In this document: positions 41,529-51,091 of the stretch, piece after piece
How positions within the stretch are numbered: position 1 is the stretch's first letter
Layout of the letters: the number at the start of each line of letters is the position of its first letter
Assembly (NCBI RefSeq): GCF_030269765.1
Contig: NZ_BSTX01000004.1
Coordinates: 124,001-188,000 of the forward strand
DNA length: 64,000 nucleotides
Origin: Actinorhabdospora filicis
GTDB taxonomy: Bacteria; Actinomycetota; Actinomycetes; Mycobacteriales; Micromonosporaceae
Direction of reading: 5' to 3'
Notes under the pieces: model-generated
Seen by the model: only the letters and a program-made list of their open reading frames with translations
Told to the model about the DNA's origin: nothing
Database searches by the model: none
Program-made: the position numbers and the translations under genes

Positions 41529-42670
41529 CGGGCCACTCCGGCCACGGTGAGCAGGGCGCGCATCTTGGCGGCGGCGGCCTCGGGGTCCGGGTAGAGCCCG
41601 GCCTCGTCGGCGAGGACGAAAAGCCGTGCCAGGTAGGGGATGTCGCGCGCGTTCTCCAGTCCGCCGACCATGCGGAAGGCGTCCTGGTGCCCGGCGAGCC
41701 AGGCCAGGAAGACCACGCCGGTCTTGTAGTTGAAGGTGGGCGCGGCGAAGGTGTGCCGGGCGAGCGGGACGGTGGGGTCCAGGATCGCGCGGAATCCCGT
41801 GGCGTTTCCGGCGTCCAGCTCGCGGACGGCGGCGGACGCGTGCGCGGCCAGCGGGTCGAAGATGCCGAGGAGGGCGTGGCTGTAGCCGTGCTCGTCGCCT
41901 TCGATGAGTTCGGGGTAGTTGAAGTCGTCGCCGGTGTAGCAGCGGACGCCCGCGGGCAGCCGGCGGCGGAAGGCGATCTCGCGCCCGGCGTCCAGGAGCG
42001 AGATCTTCACGCCGTCCACTTTGGACGCGTGCGCGGCGATCAGCTCCAGCAGCGTGCCGGCGGCCGTGCCGAGGTCGGCCGAGCCCCAGTATCCGGTCAG
42101 GGCCGGGTCGAACATGGGCCCGAGCCAGTGCAGGATCACCGGGCGGGTGACCTGCGCGAGGAGGCGGTCGTAGACGGTCAGGTAGTCCTCGGGCCCGCGC
42201 GCGACGGAGGCCAGGGCCCGGCTGCACATCAGGATCGGGACCGCCCCGGCGGCGTCCACGACGGCCAGCTGCTCCTCGTAGGCGGCGATCACGTCGTCCA
42301 ATGTGGACGCGCCGGTGAGCTGGTCGGTGCCCGCGCCGCAGGCGATCAGCCCGCCGTGGGCGCGCGCCTCGGCCGAGGAGCGCTCGATCAGCTCCCGGGT
42401 CGCCGCCCAGTCCAGGCCCATGCCGCGCTGCGCGGTGTCCATGGCCTCGGCGACGCCGAGCCCGTGCGACCACAGGTGCCGCCGGAACGCCAGGGTGGCG
42501 TCCCAGTCGAGCACCGCCGGGCGGCCGGGTCCGTTGTCCGCCAGGGGATCGGCGACCACGTGCGCGGCGGAGTAGACCGTGCGGGACGCCAGGGGCCCGG
42601 CCCCCGGCGCCGGGGCGGTCTTCCCGCCGAGCGTGTGGAGCGTCCCGTCCGGCAGGCGCACCGCCGTCAC
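41525..42670 (-). CDS. DUF993 (dihydrodipicolinate-synthase-like) protein
   Basis: 381 aa. TIM-barrel features of DUF993: HWLGPMFDPALTGYWG, DGVKISLLDAGREIAFRRRL and YTGDDFNYPELIEGD. This domain is found with Gfo/Idh dehydrogenases and isomerases in sugar-type catabolic clusters. GTG overlaps the dehydrogenase stop as GTGA. Reaction unknown, probably an aldolase-type cleavage. Confidence 0.88.
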   Translation of the reverse strand: MTAVRLPDGTLHTLGGKTAPAPGAGPLASRTVYSAAHVVADPLADNGPGRPAVLDWDATLAFRRHLWSHGLGVAEAMDTAQRGMGLDWAATRELIERSSAEARAHGGLIACGAGTDQLTGASTLDDVIAAYEEQLAVVDAAGAVPILMCSRALASVARGPEDYLTVYDRLLAQVTRPVILHWLGPMFDPALTGYWGSADLGTAAGTLLELIAAHASKVDGVKISLLDAGREIAFRRRLPAGVRCYTGDDFNYPELIEGDEHGYSHALLGIFDPLAAHASAAVRELDAGNATGFRAILDPTVPLARHTFAAPTFNYKTGVVFLAWLAGHQDAFRMVGGLENARDIPYLARLFVLADEAGLYPDPEAAAAKMRALLTVAGVAR

Positions 42671-43821
42671 AGCGACAGCTCCGGCAGCTCCAAGCGGCGG
42701 CCCTGCGCGGCGGCGGCGAGGCCGACCTCGGCGAGCTGGACGCCGCGCGCCCCGGCCAGGAAGTCGTGCGACCAGGGGGCGTCGTCGACGACGTGGCGCA
42801 GGAAGTTCTCCCACTGGACCTTGAACCCGTTGTCGAAGTCGTCGTTGTCGGGCACCTCCGTCCACTGTGCCCGGAAGTCGTTGGCCTCGGGGATGTCGGG
42901 GTTCCACACCGGCTTCGGCGTCACCGAGCGGTGCTGCGCCCGGCAGCGGCGCAGGCCCGCGACCGCGCTGCCCTCGGTGCCGTCCACGTGGAACTCGACC
43001 AGCTCGTCGCGGAAGACGCGGGTGGCCCAGGAGGAGTTGATCTGGGCGACGGTGCCGTCGGCGAGCTCGAAGATGGCGTAGGCGGCGTCGTCGGCGGTGG
43101 CGCGGTAGGCGCGCCCGGACTCGTCGACGCGCTCGGGGATGTGCGTGGTGACGTGCGCGGAGACGGCGGTGACGGGCGCGAAGATGTGCTCCAGCACGTA
43201 CTGCCAGTGGGCGAACATGTCCAGCACCATGCCGCCACCGTCCTCGGCCCGGTAGTTCCAGGACGGGCGCTGCGCCGACTGCCAGTCGCCCTCGAAGACC
43301 CAGTAGCCGAACTCGCCGCGCACCGACAGGACGCGGCCGAAGAAGCCGCCCTCGACCAGGCGCTTGAGCTTGCGCAGGCCCGGGAGGAAGAGCTTGTCCT
43401 GCACCACGCCGTTCTTGACGCCGGCGTCGCGGGCCGCGCGGGCCAGGGTGAGGGCCTCCTCGACGGTGGTCGCGATGGGCTTCTCGCAGTAGACGTGCTT
43501 GCCGGCCTTGATGGCGGCGGTCACCGCGGCCAGCCGGTGCTGGGTGGTGAGGGAGTCGAAGTACACGTCGATGGACGGGTCGGCGAGCACCGCGTCGAGG
43601 TCGGTGGTGTGGTGCTCGATGCCGTGCCGCGCGGCGATCGCGGCGACCTTGGCCTCGTTGCGGCCGACGAGGGTCAGCTCGGGCCAGATGACGCTGCCGT
43701 CGGCCCGGGCGACGCCCCCCTGCTCGCGGATGGCCAGGAGCGACCGGACGAGGTGCTGCCGGTAGCCCATGCGGCCGGTGACGCCGTTGACGGCGATGCC
43801 GACGGGGACGCGAGAGGTCAT
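42667..43821 (-). CDS. Gfo/Idh/MocA-family oxidoreductase
   Basis: 384 aa. NAD(P)-binding N-terminus (VGIAVNGVTGRMGYRQHLV) and the CEKPIAT motif of the family (about residue 109). C-terminal domain binds the polyol or sugar. First gene of the operon. An upstream LacI-type site and three overlapping genes suggest a catabolic cluster for an inositol- or sugar-like compound. Confidence 0.92.
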   Translation of the reverse strand: MTSRVPVGIAVNGVTGRMGYRQHLVRSLLAIREQGGVARADGSVIWPELTLVGRNEAKVAAIAARHGIEHHTTDLDAVLADPSIDVYFDSLTTQHRLAAVTAAIKAGKHVYCEKPIATTVEEALTLARAARDAGVKNGVVQDKLFLPGLRKLKRLVEGGFFGRVLSVRGEFGYWVFEGDWQSAQRPSWNYRAEDGGGMVLDMFAHWQYVLEHIFAPVTAVSAHVTTHIPERVDESGRAYRATADDAAYAIFELADGTVAQINSSWATRVFRDELVEFHVDGTEGSAVAGLRRCRAQHRSVTPKPVWNPDIPEANDFRAQWTEVPDNDDFDNGFKVQWENFLRHVVDDAPWSHDFLAGARGVQLAEVGLAAAAQGRRLELPELSL

Positions 43822-43843
43822 GAGGGGCCTTTCGTGAGCAATT

Positions 43844-43858
43844 TGGAAAGCGCTTTCA
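43844..43858. promoter_or_regulatory. LacI-type operator of the Gfo/Idh operon
   Basis: TGGAAAGCGCTTTCA, a perfect palindrome (TGAAAGCGCTTTCA-like core) 22 bp before the Gfo/Idh start. This is the canonical LacI/GalR-family operator form. The closest LacI-family gene here is the truncated one at the end of the window. Confidence 0.85.
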
Positions 43859-43967
43859 CGCCGGTGTGGAGGGTAGCCGGGCGGGTCGCGAGAGGTCAAG
43901 GGCAACCTTCACGGCCCGTCACCGCGTCCTACCAGTGCCCACCCCTGACCGCCCATCAGGAGAACAG

Positions 43968-44987
43968 ATGCCCGCCCCTGAGAACGCCGCTGTCACACCC
44001 TTCCGCCACACTCGGGATGGCGGCGCGGGCCGTCCGCCAAGAGCGGCCCGCCCGTCCCTCACCGCGCTGCTCGCCGTCCCCGTCGCCCTGACCACGCTGT
44101 TCGCGCTGGTGCGCCTCACCGGCACCGAGGCCACCTGGCCGCTGCGCATGGCGGTCGCCTACACCCCGTACCTGGCCGCCGCCGCGCTCGTCCCGCCGCT
44201 GCTCGCCCTGGCCCTGCGGCGACGGCGGCTCGCGCTGGCCGGATGCCTCGCGCCGGTGGTGCTGGCGGCGCTGCTGGTACCGCGCGTCCTCACCGACGGC
44301 GCGGTGGTCGGCGTGCCCCTGCGCGTGGGCAGCGCGAACCTGTACTACGGGGAGGCCGATCCCGCGGCCGTGGTCGCCTTCGCGCGCGAGGTCGACGTGC
44401 TCTCGGTGCAGGAGCTCACCCCCGAGGCCGCCGACGCCCTGGACGCCGCCGGGCTCGGCGAGGTCCTGCCCCACCGCGTGCTCACGCCCGGTCCCGGCGC
44501 CACCGGCACCGGGCTGTACGCGCGGCGTCCCCTCACGCCCGCCGACGCCCCGCCCGGCCGGTTCGCGATGACCGCCGCCGTGCTGGACGGGGTGGAGTTC
44601 CTCGCCGTGCACACCTCCGCCCCCTACGCCCCCGGGCTCGTGGACGACTGGCTCGCCGAGCTGGCCGCCCTGCCGCGAGCCGACGGCGTGCCCCGCGTCC
44701 TGGCCGGCGACTTCAACGCGACCCTGGACCACGCCGCCCTCCGCGCCCTCCTCGACTCCGGCTACACCGACGCCGCCGAGGCCACCGGCCACGGCCTCAC
44801 CGGCACCTGGCGTCCCCACTCCGGCGACCACGGGACCGTCCTCGGCCTCACCCCGCCGCCGGTGGCGCTCGACCACGTCCTCGTCTCCGGGCTGGGCGTG
44901 GCGTCCCTGCGCTTCGCCGATCTGCCCGGCGGCGACCACCGGGTGCTCGCCGCGAGCCTGGCGTTGCCAGACTGGGCACATGATTAA
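43968..44987 (+). CDS. Endonuclease/exonuclease/phosphatase-family membrane protein
   Basis: 339 aa. Three membrane helices (about 30-110) lead to an EEP catalytic domain with metal and catalytic residues in SANLYYGEAD, VQELTP, AGDFNATLDH and GGDHRV. Could be a membrane nuclease or sphingomyelinase-like phosphodiesterase; substrate unknown. The last 8 bases overlap the response regulator. CAGGAG precedes ATG by 7 bases. Confidence 0.87.
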   Translation: MPAPENAAVTPFRHTRDGGAGRPPRAARPSLTALLAVPVALTTLFALVRLTGTEATWPLRMAVAYTPYLAAAALVPPLLALALRRRRLALAGCLAPVVLAALLVPRVLTDGAVVGVPLRVGSANLYYGEADPAAVVAFAREVDVLSVQELTPEAADALDAAGLGEVLPHRVLTPGPGATGTGLYARRPLTPADAPPGRFAMTAAVLDGVEFLAVHTSAPYAPGLVDDWLAELAALPRADGVPRVLAGDFNATLDHAALRALLDSGYTDAAEATGHGLTGTWRPHSGDHGTVLGLTPPPVALDHVLVSGLGVASLRFADLPGGDHRVLAASLALPDWAHD

Positions 44988-45633
44988 GGCGCTGCTCGCC
45001 GATGACCAGACCCTCGTCCGGGCCGGATTCAAGTCCATCCTGGAGGGCGAGCCCGACATCTCCGTCGTCGGTGAGGCCGCCGACGGGGAGCAGGCCGTGG
45101 CGCTGGCCAAGCGGCTGCGGCCCGACGTCGTCCTCATGGACATCCGCATGCCCAATCTCGACGGGCTGGAGGCGACCCGCCGCATCGTGGCCGACACCGA
45201 CGTCCGCGTCATCATCCTGACCACCTTCGACCTCGACGACTACGTCTACGGCGCGCTTCGCGCCGGGGCGAGCGGGTTCCTGGTGAAGGACACCGAGCCG
45301 ATGGAGCTGCTGCACGGCATCCGCGTCGTCGCGCGCGGGGACGCGCTGCTGGCGCCCTCGGTGACGCGGCGGCTGATCGGGGAGTTCGCGCTGCGCGTCA
45401 AGCAGCCCGATCCCTCGCCGCGCCTGAACGCGCTCACCGACCGCGAGCGCGAGGTCATGGGGCTGGTCGCCGAGGGCCTCAGCAACGACGAGATCGCCGC
45501 GCGGCTCGTGCTGTCCCCGGCCACCGCCAAGACCCATGTCAGCCGGATCATGACGAAGCTGGACGTGCGGGACCGCGCCCAGCTGGTGATCCTGGCCTAC
45601 GAGTCGGGCATGGTCCGTCCGGGTTGGACGTAA
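44980..45633 (+). CDS. NarL/FixJ-type response regulator
   Basis: 217 aa. Receiver with phosphoacceptor Asp54 (VVLMDIRMPN) and conserved Lys in FLVKDTE; C-terminal LuxR-type HTH (LTDREREVMGLVAEGLSNDE). No kinase gene is adjacent; the only NarL-type sensor kinase in the window starts 4.3 kb downstream at 49955. Confidence 0.93.
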   Translation: MIKALLADDQTLVRAGFKSILEGEPDISVVGEAADGEQAVALAKRLRPDVVLMDIRMPNLDGLEATRRIVADTDVRVIILTTFDLDDYVYGALRAGASGFLVKDTEPMELLHGIRVVARGDALLAPSVTRRLIGEFALRVKQPDPSPRLNALTDREREVMGLVAEGLSNDEIAARLVLSPATAKTHVSRIMTKLDVRDRAQLVILAYESGMVRPGWT

Positions 45634-45642
45634 GCTCGCCGA

Positions 45643-46074
45643 ATGTCTTTCAAGGACGCAGTGGTGATCTCCACCGATCCCGCCGACATCGACCTCGACT
45701 GGCTGCACGAGCGGCTGTCCACCGACACCTACTGGGCGACCGGGCGCACCCGCGAGCGCGTCGAGCGCGCGGTGGCCAACGCGGTCCCGTACGGGGTCTT
45801 CCTGGACGGGCGGCAGGTCGCCTTCGGGCGCGTGGTCACCGACAAGACGACCTTCGCGTGGCTTTCCGACGTGTTCGTGGACCGCTCGGCGCGCGGTAGG
45901 GGCATCGGGAAACTGCTCATCGACCGCATAATGACCGATGTGGAGGAATGGGGCCTGCGCCGTATGGTGCTCGCCACCGGCGACGCCCACGACCTCTACC
46001 GGCGCTACGGGTTCGATGCCCATCCCAAGCCCGAGCAGTGGATGGAGAAGGTCTGGCCGGGCAATCCGGCATAG
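45643..46074 (+). CDS. GNAT-family acetyltransferase
   Basis: 143 aa. Acetyl-CoA-binding motif A (VDRSARGRGIGKLL) is at about residue 84-97, with the usual Q/RxxGxG/A loop. The C-terminus RRYGFDAHPKPEQWMEK fits the small single-domain branch (YjcF/ArsN-like). It follows the response regulator by 9 bp on the same strand. Target unknown. Confidence 0.88.
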   Translation: MSFKDAVVISTDPADIDLDWLHERLSTDTYWATGRTRERVERAVANAVPYGVFLDGRQVAFGRVVTDKTTFAWLSDVFVDRSARGRGIGKLLIDRIMTDVEEWGLRRMVLATGDAHDLYRRYGFDAHPKPEQWMEKVWPGNPA

Positions 46075-46172
46075 CGTGAGGGCCGTCACAGGTGTGAGTC
46101 CTGAGTGGGGCGTCGTTCCGTTGTTAGGAGGGTGGCCGGACCCGACGGCCGCTCGCGGACGAAGGAGTGCCC

Positions 46173-46418
46173 ATGTTCGTTTGTGCCGATGTCGCCGTGC
46201 GCCGCGCGATCCTCGCCGAGCTGGTCGCCCCGGCGCGGCCCGGGGGGTACTTCCAGTACCGGGTGCGCGACGGGGTCCTCTACCGTCGCGAGTGCGCCGG
46301 CGCCTCCGGTGGCTTCGCGCCGGTCCGCCCGTGGGAGCCGCTGGCGTCCACGCTGCGGCACCCACTCGACGCCGGCCGCGGCTTACCTCCCGTGGAGCCG
46401 GAGTGGGCCAGGACGTGA
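46173..46418 (+). CDS. Small protein of unknown function
   Basis: 81 aa, no family recognised. Begins MFVCADVAVRRAILAELVAP and contains a YFQYRVRDGVLYRRE strand pattern. ATG at 46173 has AAGGAG 5 bases upstream, which decides it over GTG at 46167. The following RidA gene is preceded by a long palindrome. Confidence 0.5.
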   Translation: MFVCADVAVRRAILAELVAPARPGGYFQYRVRDGVLYRRECAGASGGFAPVRPWEPLASTLRHPLDAGRGLPPVEPEWART

Positions 46419-46441
46419 CCCGTCCCTCAATGCTTTGTGGA

Positions 46442-46474
46442 CGTCATTCTGGACGGGTAATGTCCAGAATGACG
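46442..46474. promoter_or_regulatory. 33-bp palindromic operator upstream of RidA
   Basis: CGTCATTCTGGAC (46442-46454) and GTCCAGAATGACG (46462-46474) are perfect 13-bp arms around GGGTAAT. The right arm overlaps the ribosome site region of RidA, so binding would block both transcription and initiation. No regulator is encoded next to it. Confidence 0.8.
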
Positions 46475-46486
46475 AAAGGAGCCGTC

Positions 46487-46882
46487 ATGGCCCTCCGGAT
46501 CGAAAACCCCACCACCCTCCACGACCCCCGCCCCTTCGGCTACTCCCACATCGCCCACGTCTCCGGCGACCTGGTCCTCATCGCCGGGCAGTACGCCTCC
46601 GACGCCGAGGGCCACCCGGTCGAGGGCGACTTCGCCGCCCAGGTCGAGCTCGCCTTCGCCAACCTCGGCAAGGCCCTCGAAGCCGCCGGGCTCGGCTACG
46701 AGCACGTCGCGCAGCTGCGGACCTTCATCGTCGACCACGACGTGTCGCCGCTGGAGGTGCTGGGGCGGAAGATCGGCGAGATCTGGGGCGACACCCCGCC
46801 GGTCCAGACCCTGCTGGGCGTGGCGAAACTGGCGCTGCCCGGGATGCTCTTCGAGGTGGACGCCACCGCCGTGCGGCCGTAG
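46487..46882 (+). CDS. RidA-family protein (second, complete copy)
   Basis: 131 aa. Standard Rid fold (GQYASDAEGHPV, LRTFIVDHD, LLGVAKLALPGMLFEVDATA). The typical substrate-binding Arg position is a Lys or Leu in this copy, so it may be a non-deaminase Rid. AAAGGA precedes ATG by 6 bases. Likely controlled through the palindrome at 46442-46474. Confidence 0.87.
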   Translation: MALRIENPTTLHDPRPFGYSHIAHVSGDLVLIAGQYASDAEGHPVEGDFAAQVELAFANLGKALEAAGLGYEHVAQLRTFIVDHDVSPLEVLGRKIGEIWGDTPPVQTLLGVAKLALPGMLFEVDATAVRP

Positions 46883-46910
46883 GGCGGTCGCGAGCCGGAA
46901 CGGTGCGCGC

Positions 46911-46939
46911 ACTGTCACTTTTGGACAGTCGGTGACAGA
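46911..46939. promoter_or_regulatory. Inverted repeat after RidA and before aquaporin
   Basis: CTGTCAC (46912-46918) and GTGACAG (46932-46938) in inverted orientation, plus overlapping ACTGTC/GACAGT. Could be a terminator or operator; no T run. Confidence 0.4.
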
Positions 46940-46999
46940 CTGGAGGGGAGGTCGCACGGTACGCCCACGGTCGCCCGGCCGGTTACCGCGCGTCCTCGT

Positions 47000-47017
47000 T
47001 AGAACCGGCGCGTTCTA
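47000..47017. promoter_or_regulatory. Palindrome upstream of the aquaporin-like gene
   Basis: TAGAAC and GTTCTA arms (6 bp each) around CGGCGC, 16 bp before the ATG. Confidence 0.5.
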
Positions 47018-47032
47018 CCCCGGAGGTGGACC

Positions 47033-47701
47033 ATGGGTCCGAACTCAATCTCGCGCCTTTCAGCCGAAGGGCTCGGCACACTCCTCCTCACCTACACCCT
47101 GGCCTTCGCCAGCGCTGGCGGCGTCGACACCGCCATCGCCTCCGCGGGGGCCCTCGCGTTCCTCTACTGGCTGCTCGCCGGCGCGTCCGGCGCGCACTTG
47201 AACCCGATCGTCTCGCTCTCGCTGGCCGTGCGCGGCAAGCTCGGGTGGGTCGACGCGGCCCTCTACACCGTCGCGCAGCTCGTCGGCGCGCTCCTCGGCG
47301 GCCTGCTCCTGTGGGCGTCGGCGGGCGACGCGGTCAAGCCCGCGTTCCTCGGCACGTCGGGCGAGGTCGCCTCGGGCGACCTCGTCAAGGCGCTCGTCGG
47401 CCTGGCCATCGGCGCGTTCCTGCTCGTCGGGGCCTACGTGGCCTTCGAGGGCGCCGAACGGCTCCTGGCCGGACTCGCCGTCGGCACCGCCTTCGGCCTG
47501 GCCGCGCTCACCGGCGCGACGGGCGTCAACCTCGCCAAGGTCGTCGGCGCGGACCTGACCTACACCATCTCGGGCGGCTCGGTCGCCTGGGCGTCCATCT
47601 GGGTCTGGATCGTCGGTCCCCTCGTCGGTGGCGTGCTGGCCGCCTTCGCGGTCCCGTGGGTCACCTCGCAGATCCCGTCGGCCACCGCCGACGCCGAATA
47701 G
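47033..47701 (+). CDS. Aquaporin/MIP-like membrane channel with altered NPA motifs
   Basis: 222 aa, six membrane helices. The first pore motif is NPI (Asn57, HLNPIVSLSLA) and the second NLA (Asn166, GVNLAKVVG); standard channels have NPA twice, and the selectivity Arg after the second is Lys169. GGAGG lies 6 bases before ATG. A strong terminator follows the stop. Water or solute transport is uncertain because of these changes. Confidence 0.8.
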   Translation: MGPNSISRLSAEGLGTLLLTYTLAFASAGGVDTAIASAGALAFLYWLLAGASGAHLNPIVSLSLAVRGKLGWVDAALYTVAQLVGALLGGLLLWASAGDAVKPAFLGTSGEVASGDLVKALVGLAIGAFLLVGAYVAFEGAERLLAGLAVGTAFGLAALTGATGVNLAKVVGADLTYTISGGSVAWASIWVWIVGPLVGGVLAAFAVPWVTSQIPSATADAE

Positions 47702-47703
47702 CG

Positions 47704-47743
47704 CAAAAAAGTAGAGAGGGACCCCTTCGCAGGGGCCCCTCTC
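47704..47743. terminator. Strong bidirectional terminator with A/T run
   Basis: GAGAGGGACCCCT (47714-47726) pairs with AGGGGCCCCTCTC (47731-47743) at 12 of 13 positions around TCGC. On the minus strand it is followed by CTTTTTTG, a full T run, ending the ABC transporter transcript. Confidence 0.9.
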
Positions 47744-47756
47744 CGACGTCCGAAGC

Positions 47757-48935
47757 TCAGCCGCGCAGGGCGTCCATGAGCTTCACGCGCGAACCCATCC
47801 GCCACACCGCGCGCCGGTAGATCCGCGCGCCCAGCGCCAGCGTCCCGACCACCGAGGCCGCCAGGATCACCGCGCTCAGCAGCTGCTGCCACAGCTCCAC
47901 CGAGCCCGAAGCGCTGCGCATCGGCATCATCATCGCCGAGAACGGCGGGATGTAGGACAGGACCGTGGCCAGGGTGCCCTTCGGGTTGGACGCCGACAGC
48001 AGCGCCGCCAGGTAGCAGCCCACCATCAGCATCGTCAGCGGCGTGATCGTGGAGTTCGAGTCCTCCTGCCGCGACACCAGCGAGCCCAGCCCGCCGGCCA
48101 TCGAGGCGAAGAACGCGTACCCCAGGATCCACCAGCCGAGGGTGCCCATCAGGACCGCCGTCGTCCCGGGCGGCAGGTCCGGCATCAGGCCCGAGGCGTT
48201 GGCCGCGCCCAGGCCCGCCGCCAGCAGCACCAGGACGTTGATCAGCCCCAGCACGCCCAGGCCGATGATCTTGCCGCCGAGCAGCTGCCACGGCCGCAGC
48301 GTCGACAGCAGGATCTCCACGATCCGGCTCGACTTCTCCTCGATGACGCCCATCGCCACGAACATCACCGGGTACATCAGCATGAAGAACAGGAAGATCA
48401 CCAGGATCGTCGCCACGCCCATGCGCGCCGAGGCCTCGTCGGCGTCCTCACCGACCGACTCCTGCTTCAGCGGCGCCACACCGGCGGTGGCCTGCGCGAT
48501 CTGCGCCGGGTTGAGCCCGGCGGCGTCGAGGGCCTTGGCGGTGGCGACTTCCTTGTAGGCGGTGTCGATGGTCAGCGACAGCTCGGTGGAGACCCCGCCG
48601 TCGGTGATCATCGTGCTGGCGTCGATGACGGCGGCGTCCACGTCGCCGTTCTTCACCGCCGCCTGAGCCGAGGCCGCGTCCGGGTACTCCTTGACCTCGA
48701 TGGCGGCCGAGTCGCCGGTGATGGACGGCGGCTTCACCGACTTCAGGGCCGCGCTCATCGCGGCCGAGTCGGAACCGGCCACACCGATCGTGTAGGAGTC
48801 CGGGCCGCCCAGCAGCTTCGGCAGGAACGCCAGCACGATCACGGCGATGGCGCTGACCAGCAGGCTGATCAGGTAGCCCTTCGAACGGCCGCGGACGGAG
48901 ATCTCACGCCTGGCGACCAGCAGCAGGCCCTTCAC
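47757..48935 (-). CDS. ABC-2-type exporter permease
   Basis: 392 aa. One N-terminal helix, a large external domain (about 40-170) and five C-terminal helices (LVIFLFFMLMYPVMFVAMGV, VLGLINVLVLLAAGLGA), as in NatB/LinB-like permeases. GTG has AAGGGAG 7 bases upstream. Pairs with the ATPase gene 34 bp upstream in one operon. Confidence 0.9.
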   Translation of the reverse strand: MKGLLLVARREISVRGRSKGYLISLLVSAIAVIVLAFLPKLLGGPDSYTIGVAGSDSAAMSAALKSVKPPSITGDSAAIEVKEYPDAASAQAAVKNGDVDAAVIDASTMITDGGVSTELSLTIDTAYKEVATAKALDAAGLNPAQIAQATAGVAPLKQESVGEDADEASARMGVATILVIFLFFMLMYPVMFVAMGVIEEKSSRIVEILLSTLRPWQLLGGKIIGLGVLGLINVLVLLAAGLGAANASGLMPDLPPGTTAVLMGTLGWWILGYAFFASMAGGLGSLVSRQEDSNSTITPLTMLMVGCYLAALLSASNPKGTLATVLSYIPPFSAMMMPMRSASGSVELWQQLLSAVILAASVVGTLALGARIYRRAVWRMGSRVKLMDALRG

Positions 48936-48969
48936 GCGACCGCTCCCTTCAGGATGGTGGGACAGGTGC

Positions 48970-49845
<876 letters not shown>

Positions 49846-49954
49846 GGATACACATTGACACGCCGATCTTGACGGCGCGTCTTCCTTGCGGAGGTAGTAC
49901 GTCCCCCCTCACGGAACGAGACGGGGTCCTCCTGCCGGATGAGAAACTTCCCAG

Positions 49955-51091
49955 ATGGTCGTCTGGAAGCTTCAGGGTCGCCTCGCCGACGCCGCCATCG
50001 CCGCCGGTGTCGGGCTAGCCGTCCTCATCGTCGCCCTCGTCGGCCTCGGCTACGACGCCCCCGAGGCGAACGGGTGGCTGGCCTGGCCTCTCATCGTCAT
50101 CTCGGCCGCCGCCCTGTACTTCCGGCGCTCCCAACCGCTGCCCGTCGCGCTGGTGACACTGGTCTGCTGCGCGCTCTACTACCCGCTGACCGGCCCCGAC
50201 GGGATGATCATCCTGACCTTCCTGGTCGCCCTCTACACCGTCGCCGCCGACTACTCGCTGCTCGCCGCCAGCGTCCTGGCCGCCGCGCCGCTGCTGGCGA
50301 TCATCCTCGTCGAGGCCCGCTCACAGCTGCGGCACCTCGACGACGTCGCGATCTTCATGCTCGCCGGCTGGCTCGTGGCCATCATCGCCGCCGGCGGCGT
50401 CGTCCACAATCGCCGCGCCTACCTCGCCGAGGCCGAGCAGCGCACCCTCGCCGCCCGCCGCGTCCGCGAGGAGGAGGGACGCCTGCGCGCCAGCGAGGAG
50501 CGCCTGCGCATCGCCCGCGAGCTGCACGACGTCATCGGCCACAACATCTCGCTGATCAACGTGCAGGCCGCCGCCGCCCTGCACCGCCGCGAGTCCGGGC
50601 AGGCCCTGGACGCGCTCGCCGCGATCAAGGACACCAGCAAGGAGACCCTGCGGGAACTGCGCGCGACCCTCGGCGTCCTGCGGCAGGTGGACGAGGCCGC
50701 GCCCGTCGCGCCCGCGCCCGGCGTCGGCGACCTGCGCGCCCTCGTCGAGCGCACCGCCGCCACCGGCCTCCACGTCGACCTCGACCTGCCCGGGGGCCCG
50801 CCGCTACCGGCCGAAGTGGACCTGGCCGCCTACCGCATCGTCCAGGAGTCCCTCACCAACGTCACCCGCCACTCGGGCGCGACACGCGTGAGCGTGCGCG
50901 TCACCCGCGACGAGGACGCCGTGCGGCTGGAGGTCGCCGACGACGGCCACGGCCCCGGCGAGGCCACCCCCGGGCATGGGCTGCGGGGGATGGACGAACG
51001 CGCGCGAGCCCTCGGCGGCAGCTTCAGCGCGGGCGCCGCCGAGGACGGCGGATTCCGGGTGTCGGCGGTGCTGCCGGTGCGGCGGGACTAG
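49955..51091 (+). CDS. NarL-type sensor histidine kinase
   Basis: 378 aa. Five membrane helices (about 10-150), then HisKA_3 with phosphoacceptor His191 (ELHDVIGHNIS), and a HATPase end (VRLEVADDGHGPG). Its response regulator is not adjacent: the only NarL-type regulator in the window is 4.3 kb upstream at 44980. The stop overlaps the convergent hydrolase gene by 4 bases. Confidence 0.9.
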   Translation: MVVWKLQGRLADAAIAAGVGLAVLIVALVGLGYDAPEANGWLAWPLIVISAAALYFRRSQPLPVALVTLVCCALYYPLTGPDGMIILTFLVALYTVAADYSLLAASVLAAAPLLAIILVEARSQLRHLDDVAIFMLAGWLVAIIAAGGVVHNRRAYLAEAEQRTLAARRVREEEGRLRASEERLRIARELHDVIGHNISLINVQAAAALHRRESGQALDALAAIKDTSKETLRELRATLGVLRQVDEAAPVAPAPGVGDLRALVERTAATGLHVDLDLPGGPPLPAEVDLAAYRIVQESLTNVTRHSGATRVSVRVTRDEDAVRLEVADDGHGPGEATPGHGLRGMDERARALGGSFSAGAAEDGGFRVSAVLPVRRD

